From positions 2,286,110-2,350,109 of the forward strand of contig JADCRB010000038.1 in NCBI GenBank assembly GCA_021464245.1: 64,000 nt of DNA, in the 5' to 3' direction. Numbering within the stretch: the stretch's first letter is position 1; the number at the start of each line of letters is the position of its first letter. Below are positions 24,400 to 37,328 of the stretch, in pieces. Under the pieces are notes generated by a model. It did not search any database and was not told the DNA's origin. It was given only the letters and a program-made list of their open reading frames with translations. This stretch comes from Carallia brachiata. Lineage: Eukaryota > Streptophyta > Magnoliopsida > Malpighiales > Rhizophoraceae. The position numbers were made by a program, and so were the translations under genes.

Positions 24400-26100
24400 T
24401 ACATTTTCGGGTGTTTAGAGCTACAAAATCAAATTTCACGGAAATAACTCCAATAATTTGTAAGTAGCATGTTCGGGGAAATATAAAAATATTGCAAAAG
24501 TCATTTATTTGCATTTTGTACAAAACAGTCTCATAAGCAGTACAAATCACCCAAAAAAAAAAAAAAAAGGTCATTCCAGGTAGATCCAACAGTAGCAGCA
24601 GAGGGCGACGCTGGCGCCGGTGAAGGCATGACAGGTAAAGGCAAAAAAGTAAGTGGTAAGGAAGCCAGGCGGGGGAGCAATTCTGGCAGTAGATTGGCCT
24701 CTAATGGTCTTGCTAGTAGCCGAAATGGTAGCGCCAGTCGTGGAGGCTCTATCAGGGATGATAACGCCAGCGGCTGGTATGACAGTGCCGGCAGCCAATG
24801 CGGTAGTGGTGACAGCAACGATGTCCGGCATCCAATGCTATGGTTGTTCAAAAATCTACCAATCCGACCCGCACTCACCAAAACCATAAAGGTTTGGATT
24901 GACTGCGATTTTAAAATTTTAAAATCAATTAAAAGCGGATTGGATGTGTATTAGAGGTTCAGTCGCCTAATCCAATCCGATCCGCTGATATATGTGTGTG
25001 TGTGTTTGTGTGCCTTAAAGAGAGTGCTTTTGTACATGTGCAGCCTGTATTTTTAGGATGTTTTTGGGCTAAATGTCTCCATTTTACTTCTGAGGTCGAG
25101 TTTTGTCGCTTTGATAGCTTCTAATGTATATCTACTTCTTGAATATTAATGAAATGAAAGGAAAAAAAAAAAAATTTTCGAGTACACAAGATTCTCAAAT
25201 TGTAGGATTTAGGAAAATGTCTTATTTTTTACCTTCTTGTTGGCAAACCCAAAGTTTTGAGTGTGTGTGATAGCAAATGTATGTTAAAATATTTATAAAT
25301 TTGATGATTGATAATATGAAAATAGACCTTTCTTTCAAATTGAATTATGGAAACATATGTGAATTATATGTATCGGCTTGTAACAAATATTTCTTTTAAA
25401 TTGTTGTTGTGACTAATGACTTATGATCCAGATTGTTATGATTAATAACGTGGGCATATTATCTTATTGAAATATTTATAAATTTGATGATTGGTGACGA
25501 TTGTAAATTAAAAAAAAACTATAATTTTTTTATTACATGCAATCTGCCAAAACCGATCCAATCCAATCTGTTAGTGTCAGATTGGATTGGGCGGATTGGG
25601 TTGTATGACGCATTGAGTGCAGATAGAGAATCATCTAATCTTGCCATCAGCAGATTGGATGCAAATATACTTTTAAATCTGCTCAATCCACCCACGAACA
25701 CTTCTATCCGATGCGGCAACAGCGATGCCGGCATAGACGGCAACATCAACGCCGGAGAATCTACTTGACCGCTGGAGAGCACAGATCTGAGGCTGAGAAG
25801 GCCGTGGGTGACATTATTGAGGCTAGATCTAGCCAAAATGAGCTAAAACACCCTATCAAAGCAGCAATGGGGGTGAGAAAAGATAAAAGAAGAGGTAGAG
25901 TGGAGGGAGAAGAGAGAGGAAGGAGAAACAAAGAGGAGGAAGTGAGAAAACAAGAGGTGGAGACTGTTGGTGGCTAGCCGACAAGGGTGGCTGAAGTGGC
26001 AAGAAAGAGGGCACTCAGAGAGAGAGAGTCAAGAGAAATTAGAAAGAGAGAGAACCAAAGAAGCACCAAAAGAGTTTTTGTATTTTAAAGTACCGGGTCC
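24400..26100 (-). mobile_element. Nested retroposon region (interrupted copy of the poly(A) retroposon family)
   Basis: On the minus strand, 26100-25700 resembles the 5' part of the 42.5-kb element: a CT-rich leader, then GGCTAGCC, TAGATCTAGCC and a GC-rich codon-like stretch. The Ala/Thr/Val-rich segment resumes at 24840-24575, suggesting that about 25700-24840 is a later insertion. The inserted part has GGATTGGATTGG-type repeats and, on plus, a LINE-like 3' end with poly(A) at about 25158-25172. Another A run sits at 24554-24570. Open frames here are not supported as genes. Confidence 0.45.
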
Positions 26101-27290
26101 ATCTTTAGAAATGTGTTGCGTTCAAAGTACCTTATCTGCCTTTTTGCACTTGGCAATGTAAAATCGCACTGAGCCAATAATACTAGGAATATGGATTTCC
26201 GTGGTCGAGAAGTAATGAATCTAATGGAATTATTTGTGGACCACATAGCCCCATGTGGCACATCATTCCAAGACAAGGATGGTGAGGATACTTTTGAGGT
26301 TGCAGCATTTGAGGTCGCACTTTTGAGGTTCCACGATATGCTTAATGTCGCTGTGAATGTTGCATGTTCCGTCTTTTGCCTGTTTTCTTTTTGTTTTTGC
26401 TTTTTGTTTTTTTTTTTTTATATTTTGTATTTTGTAAGCCGAGGAAGCTCTTGAGACAACTTTGGGGTTCATTGAAAAGATCCAAGGGACATGCCACTAA
26501 GGTAGATGTAGTTAAGTGAATGCTTTCCTTTTTATTTTTTATTTTTTTTTTGTATCTTGTCTGATGTACTAGAATATTGTGATTTATCTAGCCAATTATC
26601 CAACCTTCTATCAAAGGTTTGATGTGGGAAGCCCATTTGTACATGGGCGTGAAGTATGAACGCTCGATTGTTTGAACTGGGAGCAATATAATTTGTATTG
26701 TTGAACGTATAAATTCTATTAAAATGACAGCGTGCGTGTGTACTTCAAAGTTCTAAGCAACAGATTTCTTATCGTTTTTTTGGTGTTCTTTGTCATGGCT
26801 AATCTTGGAGCTAAGAATACCGAAGCTCTTTGTGTTTGAGATGAGCCTTCACTTGACAATTCGGTTATAATGCGAGCGGATAATTTTGGAATGACAACTT
26901 CTAAGGACGGCTAGTATTAAATTTTCTCGTTCTTTGTCTTTCTTCTTTTGTCTTTTCAACGTTAAACAAAAGAAATAATTTGATAAGATGCAATGAAATG
27001 GAATTTTTTTTAAATTCAATTTTCTGTTTAATGGTTTGCATACTTCAATATCATATCGCAAACAATCAAACCCTAAGCATTAAAATTAGGTTTTAAAATT
27101 CGTCTTGAGGCATGGAAATTTTTTTTCCCTTTTGACTAGGGAAAGTAAACACGCATGATATTAATTTAAGAAGATGTGTCAGAATTTTTGTTTATAATAT
27201 AGTATGAAGACTTTTTTTTTTTTTTTAATTGGGTTGGCAACTAGGCACGTAAGAGTGGCATGAGTTTATGAATTGTAATTTTTTCGGCAC
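26101..27290. other. Intergenic DNA, no gene seen
   Basis: Frames at 26191-26454 and 26849-27061 have no recognised motif. Otherwise the stretch is AT-rich with T runs. Confidence 0.45.
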
Positions 27291-27291
27291 A

Positions 27292-28299
27292 AATTATTTT
27301 TTGATCCTCCACGTTTTGGTCCTTTTATAAGTTATAGATACCTTTTTTTACATCAAAATTAGTTTCATAGTTTACGTTGTTACACGTTTTTGTCTTTTAA
27401 TCGTTAATCAACCATTAAAAGATGCCATGTGGCATGCTCAAAAGTCATGTTAGATGTCATGTCATCATTTTTTTTAAAATGTGGAATTTAAAAAGAATTA
27501 AAATTTGAAAAACTCTGAAAAAGTTAAAAATAATATCTGTAAAGCTTATTTAAAAAATGTTGAAAATGTTCAAAAAATTCTGAAAATTTCCAAAAACATG
27601 TCAAAATTATCTGAAATTTTTAAAAAAGAGCAGAAGTTTCAAAACATTAAGAAAATTCTAAAATTTTACAAAAATTGAAAAATAATTTTTAAAAAATATA
27701 AATAAAAAAATTCCAAAAAATAAATATTAAGAAAATTCTGGAATACTTTTTAAAAACTTATTTTTATAAAAATATAAATTTTAAGAATCTTAGAAAATTC
27801 TAAAATTCTATTTATTTTGAATTTTTGTTTTTTAAAATTTTTTTGTATTTTTATAGAATTTTAAAATGAAATTTATGTTGTCTTTGAATTTTTGTAAAAT
27901 ATTGGATATTTTAAAAAATTTTAAACTTTTTGTACCAAAAAAAGAATTTTGAAAATTTACTTTTTTAAAAAATTTCACATTTTTAACCTATTTTCGAATT
28001 TTCAGAATTTTTTTTGAAATTTTTTAGAGTTTTTAAAAGAATCTAGATATTTTAAAAATTTTCAGATTTTTCAGATTTTAAATTTTCTTTCTCAAAAAAA
28101 AAAAAACATCATAAAAATAAATGATGACACAACATTTGACGTGTCCTACAATGTCTGATGTAACGTTGACTGCGTGTCACATGACATAATTAATTAACAG
28201 CAATGGACGACGACAGAAATAATAGGACCAATTTGATGCAAAAGAAGGAGATGCTTATAATTCAGAAAAGGACCAAATTGTAGGGACAAAATAGTAATT
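27292..28299. mobile_element. ~1-kb long-inverted-repeat DNA element
   Basis: The left side (AATTATTTTTTGATCC, then TTTTGGTCCTTTTATAAG) matches the reverse complement of the right side (AATTACTATTTTGTCCC, then TTTGGTCCTTTTCTGAATT). Inner parts also pair: GATGTCATGTCATCA on the left with TGTTGTGTCATCA from the right, and the AAATTTT-rich centre is itself palindromic. It is non-coding. This style, with GGTCC ends and GTCATCA inside, is common for Mutator-like non-autonomous elements of plants; the class is inferred. Confidence 0.6.
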
Positions 28300-30240
28300 A
28301 ATGCTTTATTTATTTATTTATTAGGTTTTGAACTCGTACCTCTCACAAGGTTAATACTTTTTTTCACATAATTTTAGTTATTTTTAATTTCAGTATTTGA
28401 GCTTTTTATTTTTTTTGATATAATTATATATTATCATTCAATAATAACATAATTTAAGACTTAAATTTGACTTATTTTAGATTTACAGCGTAGTACTAAT
28501 TATTATATTTTTAGTTCATTTTACTAATTTTCTCAATTTTGAAAAGTTATGCAATTGAGGAGTATTCATTTGATCATTTAATCTCACTTTCGCTAAACTA
28601 ACACTGAAAATTTCAATTATTAGTCAATAGAAACTCTCTTAATACGTAGCAACATAGAAAAAGGATCATTGGTGTCCATTTATTTTCAGATGTATGGCTA
28701 AAATATTGCCCTTTCATAATTTGATTATTAATTTTAAAATACAAATTGTGCCACATGATTGTTGACATTAATTTTTAAAATCAAGTTGTTGGTTATTAGT
28801 GGCAACGAGACAGCCAGAAAAAGATTGAATTGAAAGAGAAATGTTACCTCCATCTCAAGCAGAGTTTTCACGTTCTCAACTATAATCCAAGAAAACATAC
28901 TGAGAATGAAAAAAGAAAAAGAAAAAAAAAAGAAAATTAATGTTGTTGTGAAATTAGTAAAATCAATTACATATACACATTTCTAAGATAAAAAATGAAC
29001 ATATATATAATGGGTAAATGAGAAGTTATCCAAATGAAAGGTTTAAAAAGAAGGGAATACAAATTCATACGGATCGACTTCAAGAGATATGATACAATAT
29101 CCTTATCGTTCTTCCCCTATTTCTCTCTATTTCTCGATGATTGAAACCCTATCTCTTGTGTTGTGTGTCTGTTTGCCTATTGGTGTATGAAAGGCAAAAT
29201 ACAATATAAAAAGGAGAATAAAAAGTCTAAATTTTATTACCATAAATTACTGAATTTATTGTCATAAAACGTCTACTGTTATGTATCAAATTTAAAAAAG
29301 TCAATTAACTCCGTCATAAAGATTGTAACGGAAAAAAAATTGTTTAAGAATCTGATTATTTTTGTTCTTAAGTGAAAACAAATTGTCAAATTGAATATTA
29401 AAATATATTGAGAAGGTAACAGAAAGAATAAACAAATTGTTATTAATACAATAATTAGCATAATATAATCATATGAGATAAAAAAAAGAAACAAAATAAT
29501 TTTTTTTATTTTATAAATAAAAAAAATTTCTTATATGAAAGATTGTAAAATCTCAAATAACCTAATTATATAACTTTCTTAAGCTTGTCAACGATTATTT
29601 TTGTTTTTGTGAAGAGAGGAAAAAAGAAAAAGAAATTACCCCTACACAACCATAGTTTTTATTTTTGTCTGCTCCTACACTCTTATGCCTATCCTCCTTT
29701 TTTTTTTCGTTTGAGGGGATCTTTCATCTTTGTTGTTATCTTTCATCTAATTCAAAGATCTCAAAAGCTAATTGAACTAAAATTGGCAAAAAAAAATTTT
29801 TTTTCTACTGAATGGTCTTTTTTTCTATTATATAAATAAGGAATAACAATAGTAGAAGTAGCACATAATGACGATAAAGAGATCATTACGTTTATATTAA
29901 ATACAATTTCCTCCAAATATATTTTGTTCTAAAATTAAAATGTAATATAAGATAATTATTAAAAATTAAAAAAATATTGTGAAATTATCACATAAAAATT
30001 AAGATTAAGGGAAAATATTATCTAAATTTTTTTTATACTAATTAAATAGATTTATTTTTTACCGTGTCAAGATTAGAAGAAGAAAAAAAAGCTGAAAATC
30101 GAAAGAAATGCGGCTTACACATCCCGTTAAAATGCGCATCCGTCGATAGTTGTGCGCGCTAAAAAAAGTTCATCAGATTGTGGGGCCCATCACCGCCCTC
30201 TCAGTCCCTGCTAGAGGAGAAAAAAAGAATAACGGGGTGG
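28300..30240. other. Intergenic DNA and presumed promoter of the GEM-like gene
   Basis: Very AT-rich with A and T runs. No gene or clear TATA box could be fixed. From about 30150 base composition rises in GC toward the 5' end of the gene at 30391. Confidence 0.45.
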
Positions 30241-30390
30241 GGGGATTTGTATTGAGACTTGGGAGAGAAACAAAGAGAGAACGGAAAACCAAAAAAAAAC
30301 AAAAAAGGAAAAGCAAAGGCCGGTGGTAGAGATCACGAAGACGATTCTCACACGCGCCGCCGTTCCGCCCTCAATCGAATCTTGTGGAAC

Positions 30391-32946
30391 ATGGATCAGG
30401 AGCCCAAGGCGGCGGAGCCGGAGCGGAAGACCGAAACGGCGGGACAGAACCACACGGCCGATTCAAAGGGCGAGGATCCAAAAAATAACGCGACAAACGG
30501 GGACGCGAACAAGGGCAGTTTCCTGATGGGATCGGACTCGGAATCTCAGTTTTCGGCCCATGGCCAGAACGAACAAATTCAGTCGCCGAGCCGGGCGGGA
30601 TCCGTCAGGAAGTCGGTCCACTGGAGCCCCGATTTGGTAACGGAATCGCGTTCTAATGACGGCAATAGCAGGAATATTAACTACGACAATGATAATAATA
30701 ATAATAATAATAATAATAGTAGTAGAAACGCTTATTTTGACGGATCCAATCCGTACATCTCATCGTCTCCAGGTCCGTCACCGTCTTCCTTCTCCTTCAA
30801 AGGCAAGCGTATTTGTTTGTAATGGCTCACAATTTTCTCATTTCTTTTTTTTTTTTTTTAAATTTGATTATACGTTTGAGTATTTTCTTTAATTTTTATT
30901 TTTATTTTATTTGGTAAAGCAGATACAATGGGGACTGTACGAGACGTTTTGGGAAGGTGGGGAAAGAAGGTCGGAGAAGCTACCAGGAAGGCTGAGGATC
31001 TCGCCGGAAATACGTGGCAGCACCGTGAGTTACTAATCGCCCTTTTTTCTTTTTTTCTTTTTTTTTTTGGTATTTTCTCATTTGCAGTTTGTATTTTTTA
31101 TTCTTTTCTGCATTTGTAAATAATGTTCAAATGATTGGAAATTCGTGTAAGTGTGATTTAGAAAGAAATGGGGTTATTGTTTTGCATTTGGTTATGGTAT
31201 CCTGGTGGTGTAATTAGTGTTTTGGGAGTTAGCAATTCAGCTGAGAGATTTCAAATCGCGTGGAAGGTTACCTGCACCTTGCCCCATTTTTCATTACACC
31301 CAAACTCTGTTGTGTCATGTGGCAAGTAGCAAATGCCGTACCAGAATTACTTGAAAGATTCATGTCGTAAACGGATTCCGGCTAATATTGTGCTGGATCC
31401 TCATTTATTACATCTCCAATTCTTTATCTAGGATTGGGACCGTGAATAAACCCGATGTTTAATTGGATCTGAATTAGACAGATGTTTTGGTCTCAAATCA
31501 AAATTCGGAAGATTACTTTGTTTTTATTTTTAGTCAATAATGTTAACTGCTTTGCAAAGACTTGTAGATTTTTACGGGTCAAATAGGCTTTCGAAAAGCT
31601 TGGGCAATCTGTGCTCTTGAAATCAATTTTTCAAAAGGTACCCTGCTTTTCTGTTTAATTATATCACTAAGTGATCTGTGATAACATATGTTACCTTTCT
31701 TGGGTTTTCTGCAGCAATCAAACATGCCTTTTTGAACAAGTTGATGCTTTTTGTTGCTGCATTATGATTATGAACTTATATATGTGGTTGAGGTGTAGGT
31801 TAGGCGTAGATATGAGATTGTGTTGAATGCAATGTATTAATTTTGCTGTATTTGATATTATTTGTACACTTTATAACTACCTTGGAATTCCATAAAATAA
31901 CTAAACGGTCCCATTTTGTCTCAAATTAGTGAAAACATCCCCCAGCTTTGCTGATGCTGCACTCGGGAGACTTGCACAGGGAACAAAAGTCCTAGCAGAA
32001 GGTGGATATGAGAAAATCTTTCAACAAACCTTTGAGACTGTTCCTGAGGAGCAACTCCAAAATTCATACGCATGTTACTTGTCAACATCAGCTGGTCCAG
32101 TTATGGGAATCTTGTATGTGTCAACTGAGAAGCTAGCATTTTGTAGCGACAATCCCCTTTCTTATAAATCTGGCAGCCAAACAGAGTGGAGTTATTACAA
32201 GGTGTGTTCTATGCCTTTTATGCAAATGATTGAATGCCATGGCTGTAATTTGGAGATCAAAACTTGTTTTTTGACCAGCGGGATCAAAACTTATTGGTGG
32301 ACCTTCATGGTGAACCATTTGACTCGACCTTTTGTTGTTAGTCCCCTGTGACACCTACCATCTTGAGCCTCTGAATGATTGGTGGGACTATAAGAGATTT
32401 TTTTTCATGATATGGTAGTTTTATGTGTGCTGATTGTTTACTACGGGTCATCCTTGGCTTGTTCCATCTATTAGTTTTGTCCCAGTGTAATGGACTGCTA
32501 AGATCAACAAGATGATGAATTCATATATATGCCTATCACACATTAATCTGTTCCCCATTAGTGCCTTACTCTCATAAGGGGATATGGGTCTGGTTTGGGG
32601 AGTGCCACTAACGGTCTGTTGCCTGGGCTGCTTAAGGGTTAATGATCTGCTTTCTAAATTGTTTGTTAGGTGGTAGACAACTTATGGCAGTTAGAGTTTG
32701 TTTCGTTGCTTTTTATGTCACAATTTCTTTTATTGACTTCGATTATCCCTTAAATTAGGTGGTCATTCCTTTGCATCAGCTTAAAGACGTCAATCCTTCA
32801 GCAAGCAGGACCAATCCTGCTGAGAAATACATCCAGGTTATCTCGTCGATAACCACGAATTTTGGTTCATGGGCTTCTTGAGTTACGGTGCTGCTGTGCA
32901 ATGTCTTCAGGATGCTTTGCTTGCTAATCGTTCACAAAATGTTTGA
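30391..32946 (+). CDS. GEM-like GRAM-domain protein, four exons, frameshifted last exon
   Basis: The exons I infer are 30391-30808, 30923-31024, 31930-32201 and 32759-32946, all with GT-AG introns of matching phase. The ATG at 30391 (MDQEPK) fits better than frames opening further upstream. The order is a low-complexity N-terminus with an Asn run near residues 101-109; the family motif [33 protein letters not shown]; and a GRAM domain with [20 protein letters not shown] and [12 protein letters not shown]. This is the GEM / ABA-responsive-protein-like family; Arabidopsis GEM modulates GLABRA2 expression and epidermal cell fate. The last exon reads KYIQVIS, then stops at 32879-32881. The family-like ending ([11 protein letters not shown] onward to 32946) is in another frame from 32845, consistent with one missing base near 32844. 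As written the protein is about 304 residues; the intact family form would be about 326. Confidence 0.9.
30690..30718 (+). repeat. (AAT)n trinucleotide repeat inside exon 1
   Basis: The repeat encodes a run of asparagines in the disordered N-terminus of the GEM-like protein and keeps the frame. Length is likely to vary between alleles. Confidence 0.85.
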
Positions 32947-32949
32947 TAC

Positions 32950-35900
32950 CTTTGTTTTTAGGCTCCAACCTTCTCTAGTTGTGATCTTGCTATCATTGAG
33001 TTTTCAAATGTCCTGCCAAGAACAATTACAATATTGCTTCATGTTGCAATTCCTTGGGGACTATTTCTTTATTCCTATAGAAATGAATCTAGTTAATTGT
33101 AGAGCTTATGGGCAGTTTGGAAGAATGACCAGGAAAAATACAGCAACATTTTTGTTTCAAGTCCATATGGTGGTAATTTGCAATACACAGCTCATCTGGA
33201 AGCTTGATCATTGATTGATCTTTTGCAATGAGAGCTACATTTACATATTTCTACCCAACTGGCCTGCACTGCTAAAAGTTTAAGTGATCTTCTTTAAGTT
33301 GTTTAGGCTGTGACTTGTGTAAGCTTTGGATGGTGGTTGCAGATATGCCGTTAGGCAAAATCACCTCCCTGTTATATGATGTTAAATTATTCAATGAGTT
33401 GTGAATTTGTGTCCGGAAAAAGAAGATTTAGATGTATCCTTGCTTATTGCTGCTGGCATCAATTTTGCATCAGTTTAACTGTATCCTACTGGGTGATTTG
33501 TTGCAAAATAAAACCATTTATAACAGGTGAGGTATAGGTGGATAGGTGCAGGCACGCAGAGATTTGTTGCCATCTGTTGGTTATACTTATAACGATAGTC
33601 TCCCAGAAGAATGATTTCATGGTATATTATCATGGGGCTGTTTCGAGTCAGGAAAGGCCGCTTGTCCTACAGATCTACCATGTCAGCGGTCAATGGTGGA
33701 GATACATAGTCCTTGCTTATCACATGCTTAAAATTTTTTGATTTGTGTACAGAAATAACTGACAAGGTGTATGAAATGTGATGGGATTACAATCAACTGA
33801 CAATTCTCCCCCTCTTCCGGCAAACAAGAAGGTTTTTACTATCTTCTATTAGCCATCAAACTAGAATTTGGTTTTCTTTTTTTTTTTTTTTCTTGGTCTG
33901 AAAACTAGAATTTGGTTTTTAGTAAACCGGATAACAAGCTTTTGCTCTTAATTTTACTTTTATTCTAAAGTGAGAGAAAACACAGTTTGAGTTATCTTGT
34001 CCCGTTTTTGAACGAGAAATGGCATGCTTACCAGACTCTCCAAGCATGGACTTCCTTTAGTGCTTAGTTTGTGCCCGAATGCAATACAGAAAAGCAGAGG
34101 AAAGCAATAATTTGTGCCCGCCTTTGTGTCATGCTCTTTTGCAAATAAAAAGCTCCATCTAAAGTCGCTGCTCTTGCCTTCAGGCATATAGAGAGAGGTT
34201 TGATTGTGATGCATTCTTTGCGATCAATTATTTCGCACTTGCCAGTTGATGCAGTTTAAGTTTGGCCCATTCGCCAAATGATACACAAAAGGAATGTAGT
34301 TTTAAGTTTGGTTCATTTCTGGGGAAAAGTGGTTTTTCTTTTCCCTCAATACTCTGCAGGGATGCCAGAAGGAGAACGTGCCTCGGTAGCCGAATGGCCG
34401 TCTAACCGTGCTCTAGAGAAACAGCTTGGTTTCTTTCTCACAAATATAGTTTCCATTGCAAGATACTTGTTACAAAATTCCTTGGATATTACGATACGCT
34501 GTAGACTTGAAAAACCCTGTTAGCTGTATCCAATCGAGTTTCCTAACAAATTCTAGCAATTCATCATCTTCCTAAGGGATGTGGAATCTGTTTTGGACGT
34601 CATTACTAGTCCAATAACCCCAATGGATGCGTAGAATGATCATCACTTTCTGGAGAGAGAGGGAGAGAGAGAAAGAGAGAGAGGCAACATCTTTGGCTTA
34701 TAATGGTTGTCATTGCTACCAAGACTTCTATGCTTATGATGTGCAACACCGTGTCCTTGCTGGAAGTGATTGGCAACCTTTGGCTTAGAAACGTTTGACT
34801 CACTACATACATATTCTTTTTCAACGATTGATCCTCTTGCCTTAAGAATTGCTTTGGTAGTTTGACGCTACCACCGAAAGTTTTGGATTCGAGTCCCAAT
34901 CAAAACAATTAACCATGTAAATTAAGCTTTTTTGTTTTTCTTTTCCCAGATTGGATCCTGTTAAAGACTAAACGGGAGGTAACTGATTGCGCCTAGTTGA
35001 CTGAAACTTGATTGCCTTGGTGCTAGTCATCCTTTGAACTTCTTTTTACATAGGCCGGTGGCCATGGCCCAATACTTCAATGCTTAATTATTTCCGAAAT
35101 ATGAACGTGGGATCATCTATTTGGTCATGGTCACAGACTCTGTGGACCATCTTTCTGTAGCCTCACATCCATCTTTAGCAGCCTAAACATCTTAATCGTA
35201 TGATTTCAATTGGGATCATTTGACCTCCGCGCAAGGTGGACCACAGCCTCTACACTTTCGGCCTGTGATTAGTGACTTGCACTAATCCCAGTTAGATTGA
35301 GCTGATCATGAACCTATGATAATGTCAAAATCAACGAACCCTTAAACTGTTCACAAAGCATGTTTAAGATTGGACATCCAAGAAATGACTTCGATGACTC
35401 AGAAAGATCATTCATCTGCCCTCGCAAATGTCACGTCTAAAGATCGTATGTTTCGCAAATTGGCTTCGAGAAGTGAAGTGGGAAAAGATTACAATTTGGT
35501 TTGCATCATCCAGGGTGAAGCTAACGAGACAAAATTATTGTAGGTGACCAAAAAGTTCAGTAAGTCTATGCCATGCTCGAAGTTGAACTTTTCCGGCAGA
35601 CTAACTTGAAACCAGCACGAAGAAAGAAAAAAAGGCAATTTGAAGTGTACATGTTCTTATTTGTGAAGGAAAATGATGTTTTCTCCACATTCGGGTATGG
35701 CCCAATTCATTACACTTGTTCATTATGTTGTCCTAAGTAGGACTCTCAAAATCAACATTCCAGATACTTTCGGGTATGCCTGTATTCGAACAGCTTATTT
35801 GTAAATAGCAGAATAACAGTTCTCATTTGTAAATAACATAAGCAACATTCTGATTTCTCGTTATCAATTGTGTTCAGCAAATTGTGGCTCAAGTATCCCA

Positions 35901-36470
35901 AAACATTTTGCTACCTTCATAGCAACTGCAAACAATCGATACGGACAAATATTTTTTCACGTTCAAATTTCATTAACAGGACAAGTAAGGCTTTATTTTT
36001 TTTGAAAAATTATTCGGTAAGATTTATGTACTTCATCGTGAGTATGGCAATGCAAGCATGCATTCAAAACTAATGCGAGTCTCACATTAATAAATGTAAA
36101 CAAATATACTATCATCGAACTTAACATTGAATATTTCTTCTAAATAATAATAATAATAATAACAAAATCAACATTGAATGTTGCTGTATAATTATGTGAA
36201 GGTCTTGATATAAAGATGACATGATGTTGCCAAATTTACAAGAAATTTTTTTCTATTTTTAACATCGAACAAAAAAGAAAAAAGAGGAAAAGGGGAATAG
36301 TGATTGTTGATTGATAATTACAGTAATGATGATTACTATTGGCACTTTATTAATGACGTGAATCGAATCCATCCTATCAAAACAAGCATGCGGATTAAGG
36401 AGTTCTCGTAATAAAAATTTGATGGACCTTAGGAAGCAGCACAATTTTCAAAACTGCAGGGGAAAAAAAG
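32950..36470. other. Intergenic DNA downstream of the GEM-like gene
   Basis: The first few hundred bases presumably hold the 3' UTR. No further exon was recognised. Frames at 33538-33741, 33960-34214, 34278-34523 and 34606-34899 lack motifs. A box-B-like GGATTCGAGTCCC at about 34886 hints at an old SINE fragment, but no full element could be delimited. Confidence 0.45.
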
Positions 36471-36498
36471 AAAATCTTAACAAAAATTCAAATAAACT

Positions 36499-36518
36499 AT
36501 ATATATATATATATATAT
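36499..36518. repeat. (AT)n microsatellite
   Basis: About ten AT units; the first of two close (AT) runs in this region. Confidence 0.9.
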
Positions 36519-36716
36519 GAAAAAATAGGACAGGAGAATACGACAACAAGAAGACACAAACGTGGCCCCACTGATTAAAAAGCCAAAACAAAAAAACAAC
36601 AAAAAAAACCCAATCCGTCGACCTCCTGTCCAAAAATCTCATCCGCGCAATTGTGCTCATACATAGATATACGGAAAAAGTGGAGGGGAGTGCCTTGACC
36701 CCTACACGGCGTCCAC

Positions 36717-36739
36717 ATATATATATATATATATATATA
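36717..36739. repeat. (AT)n microsatellite
   Basis: About eleven AT units, roughly 200 bases from the preceding (AT) run. The open frame spanning both runs is an artefact. Confidence 0.9.
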
Positions 36740-37296
36740 CCCACTTTATTTAAATATAATTTATGCAATATGGTCTTCTTTCGATTCATTCCCTTTACGA
36801 GTAAAGTTGTTACGTTCTAATTCATTGCAATTTTAATGGCCTCGGATCATAAACTGTTCTCCAAGTCAGAAATTCCACTGTTGCATTCGAATCATTAGCA
36901 TTTACTAATGATTCTCTTTGTCTTCATAAATGGTTTTGCATCTTGGAATGACTTCAATCGTTAGTTTTAGGCATGTTGGTCGCTTTTTAGGTCCCAAAAC
37001 TATATTCTAGGGGAATAATGTGTCTCACAAATATGTACCTTGGATCAACTTTCTCCTGTCCGACATTGGTCTCATTGTCTGGCCTTGCCAACTTTGTTAT
37101 TTAGAAGGTGCTGAACTCATTCACTTGTTCAAATGGCCAGCAATTGAGATCATGTCCCTACAGCCCCTATCACTAATTTCAATTAACCTCTTCACATTAC
37201 GTTTGATAGTCCATTTTCAATTACCATTAAGGCATTAGCCCCAGTTTTTTGTTGACTAATATATTAAATGAAAAACAGAAGAAAAAACCAAAACAA

Positions 37297-37297
<1 letters not shown>

Positions 37298-37327
<30 letters not shown>

Positions 37328-37328
37328 T
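37298..37328. repeat. (AAT)n microsatellite
   Basis: About ten AAT/ATA units. Confidence 0.9.

Noticed and set aside
32881..33214. Frame 32888-33214 as an extra exon or separate gene
   Set aside because: It overlaps the tail of the GEM-like last exon in another frame and has no family similarity.
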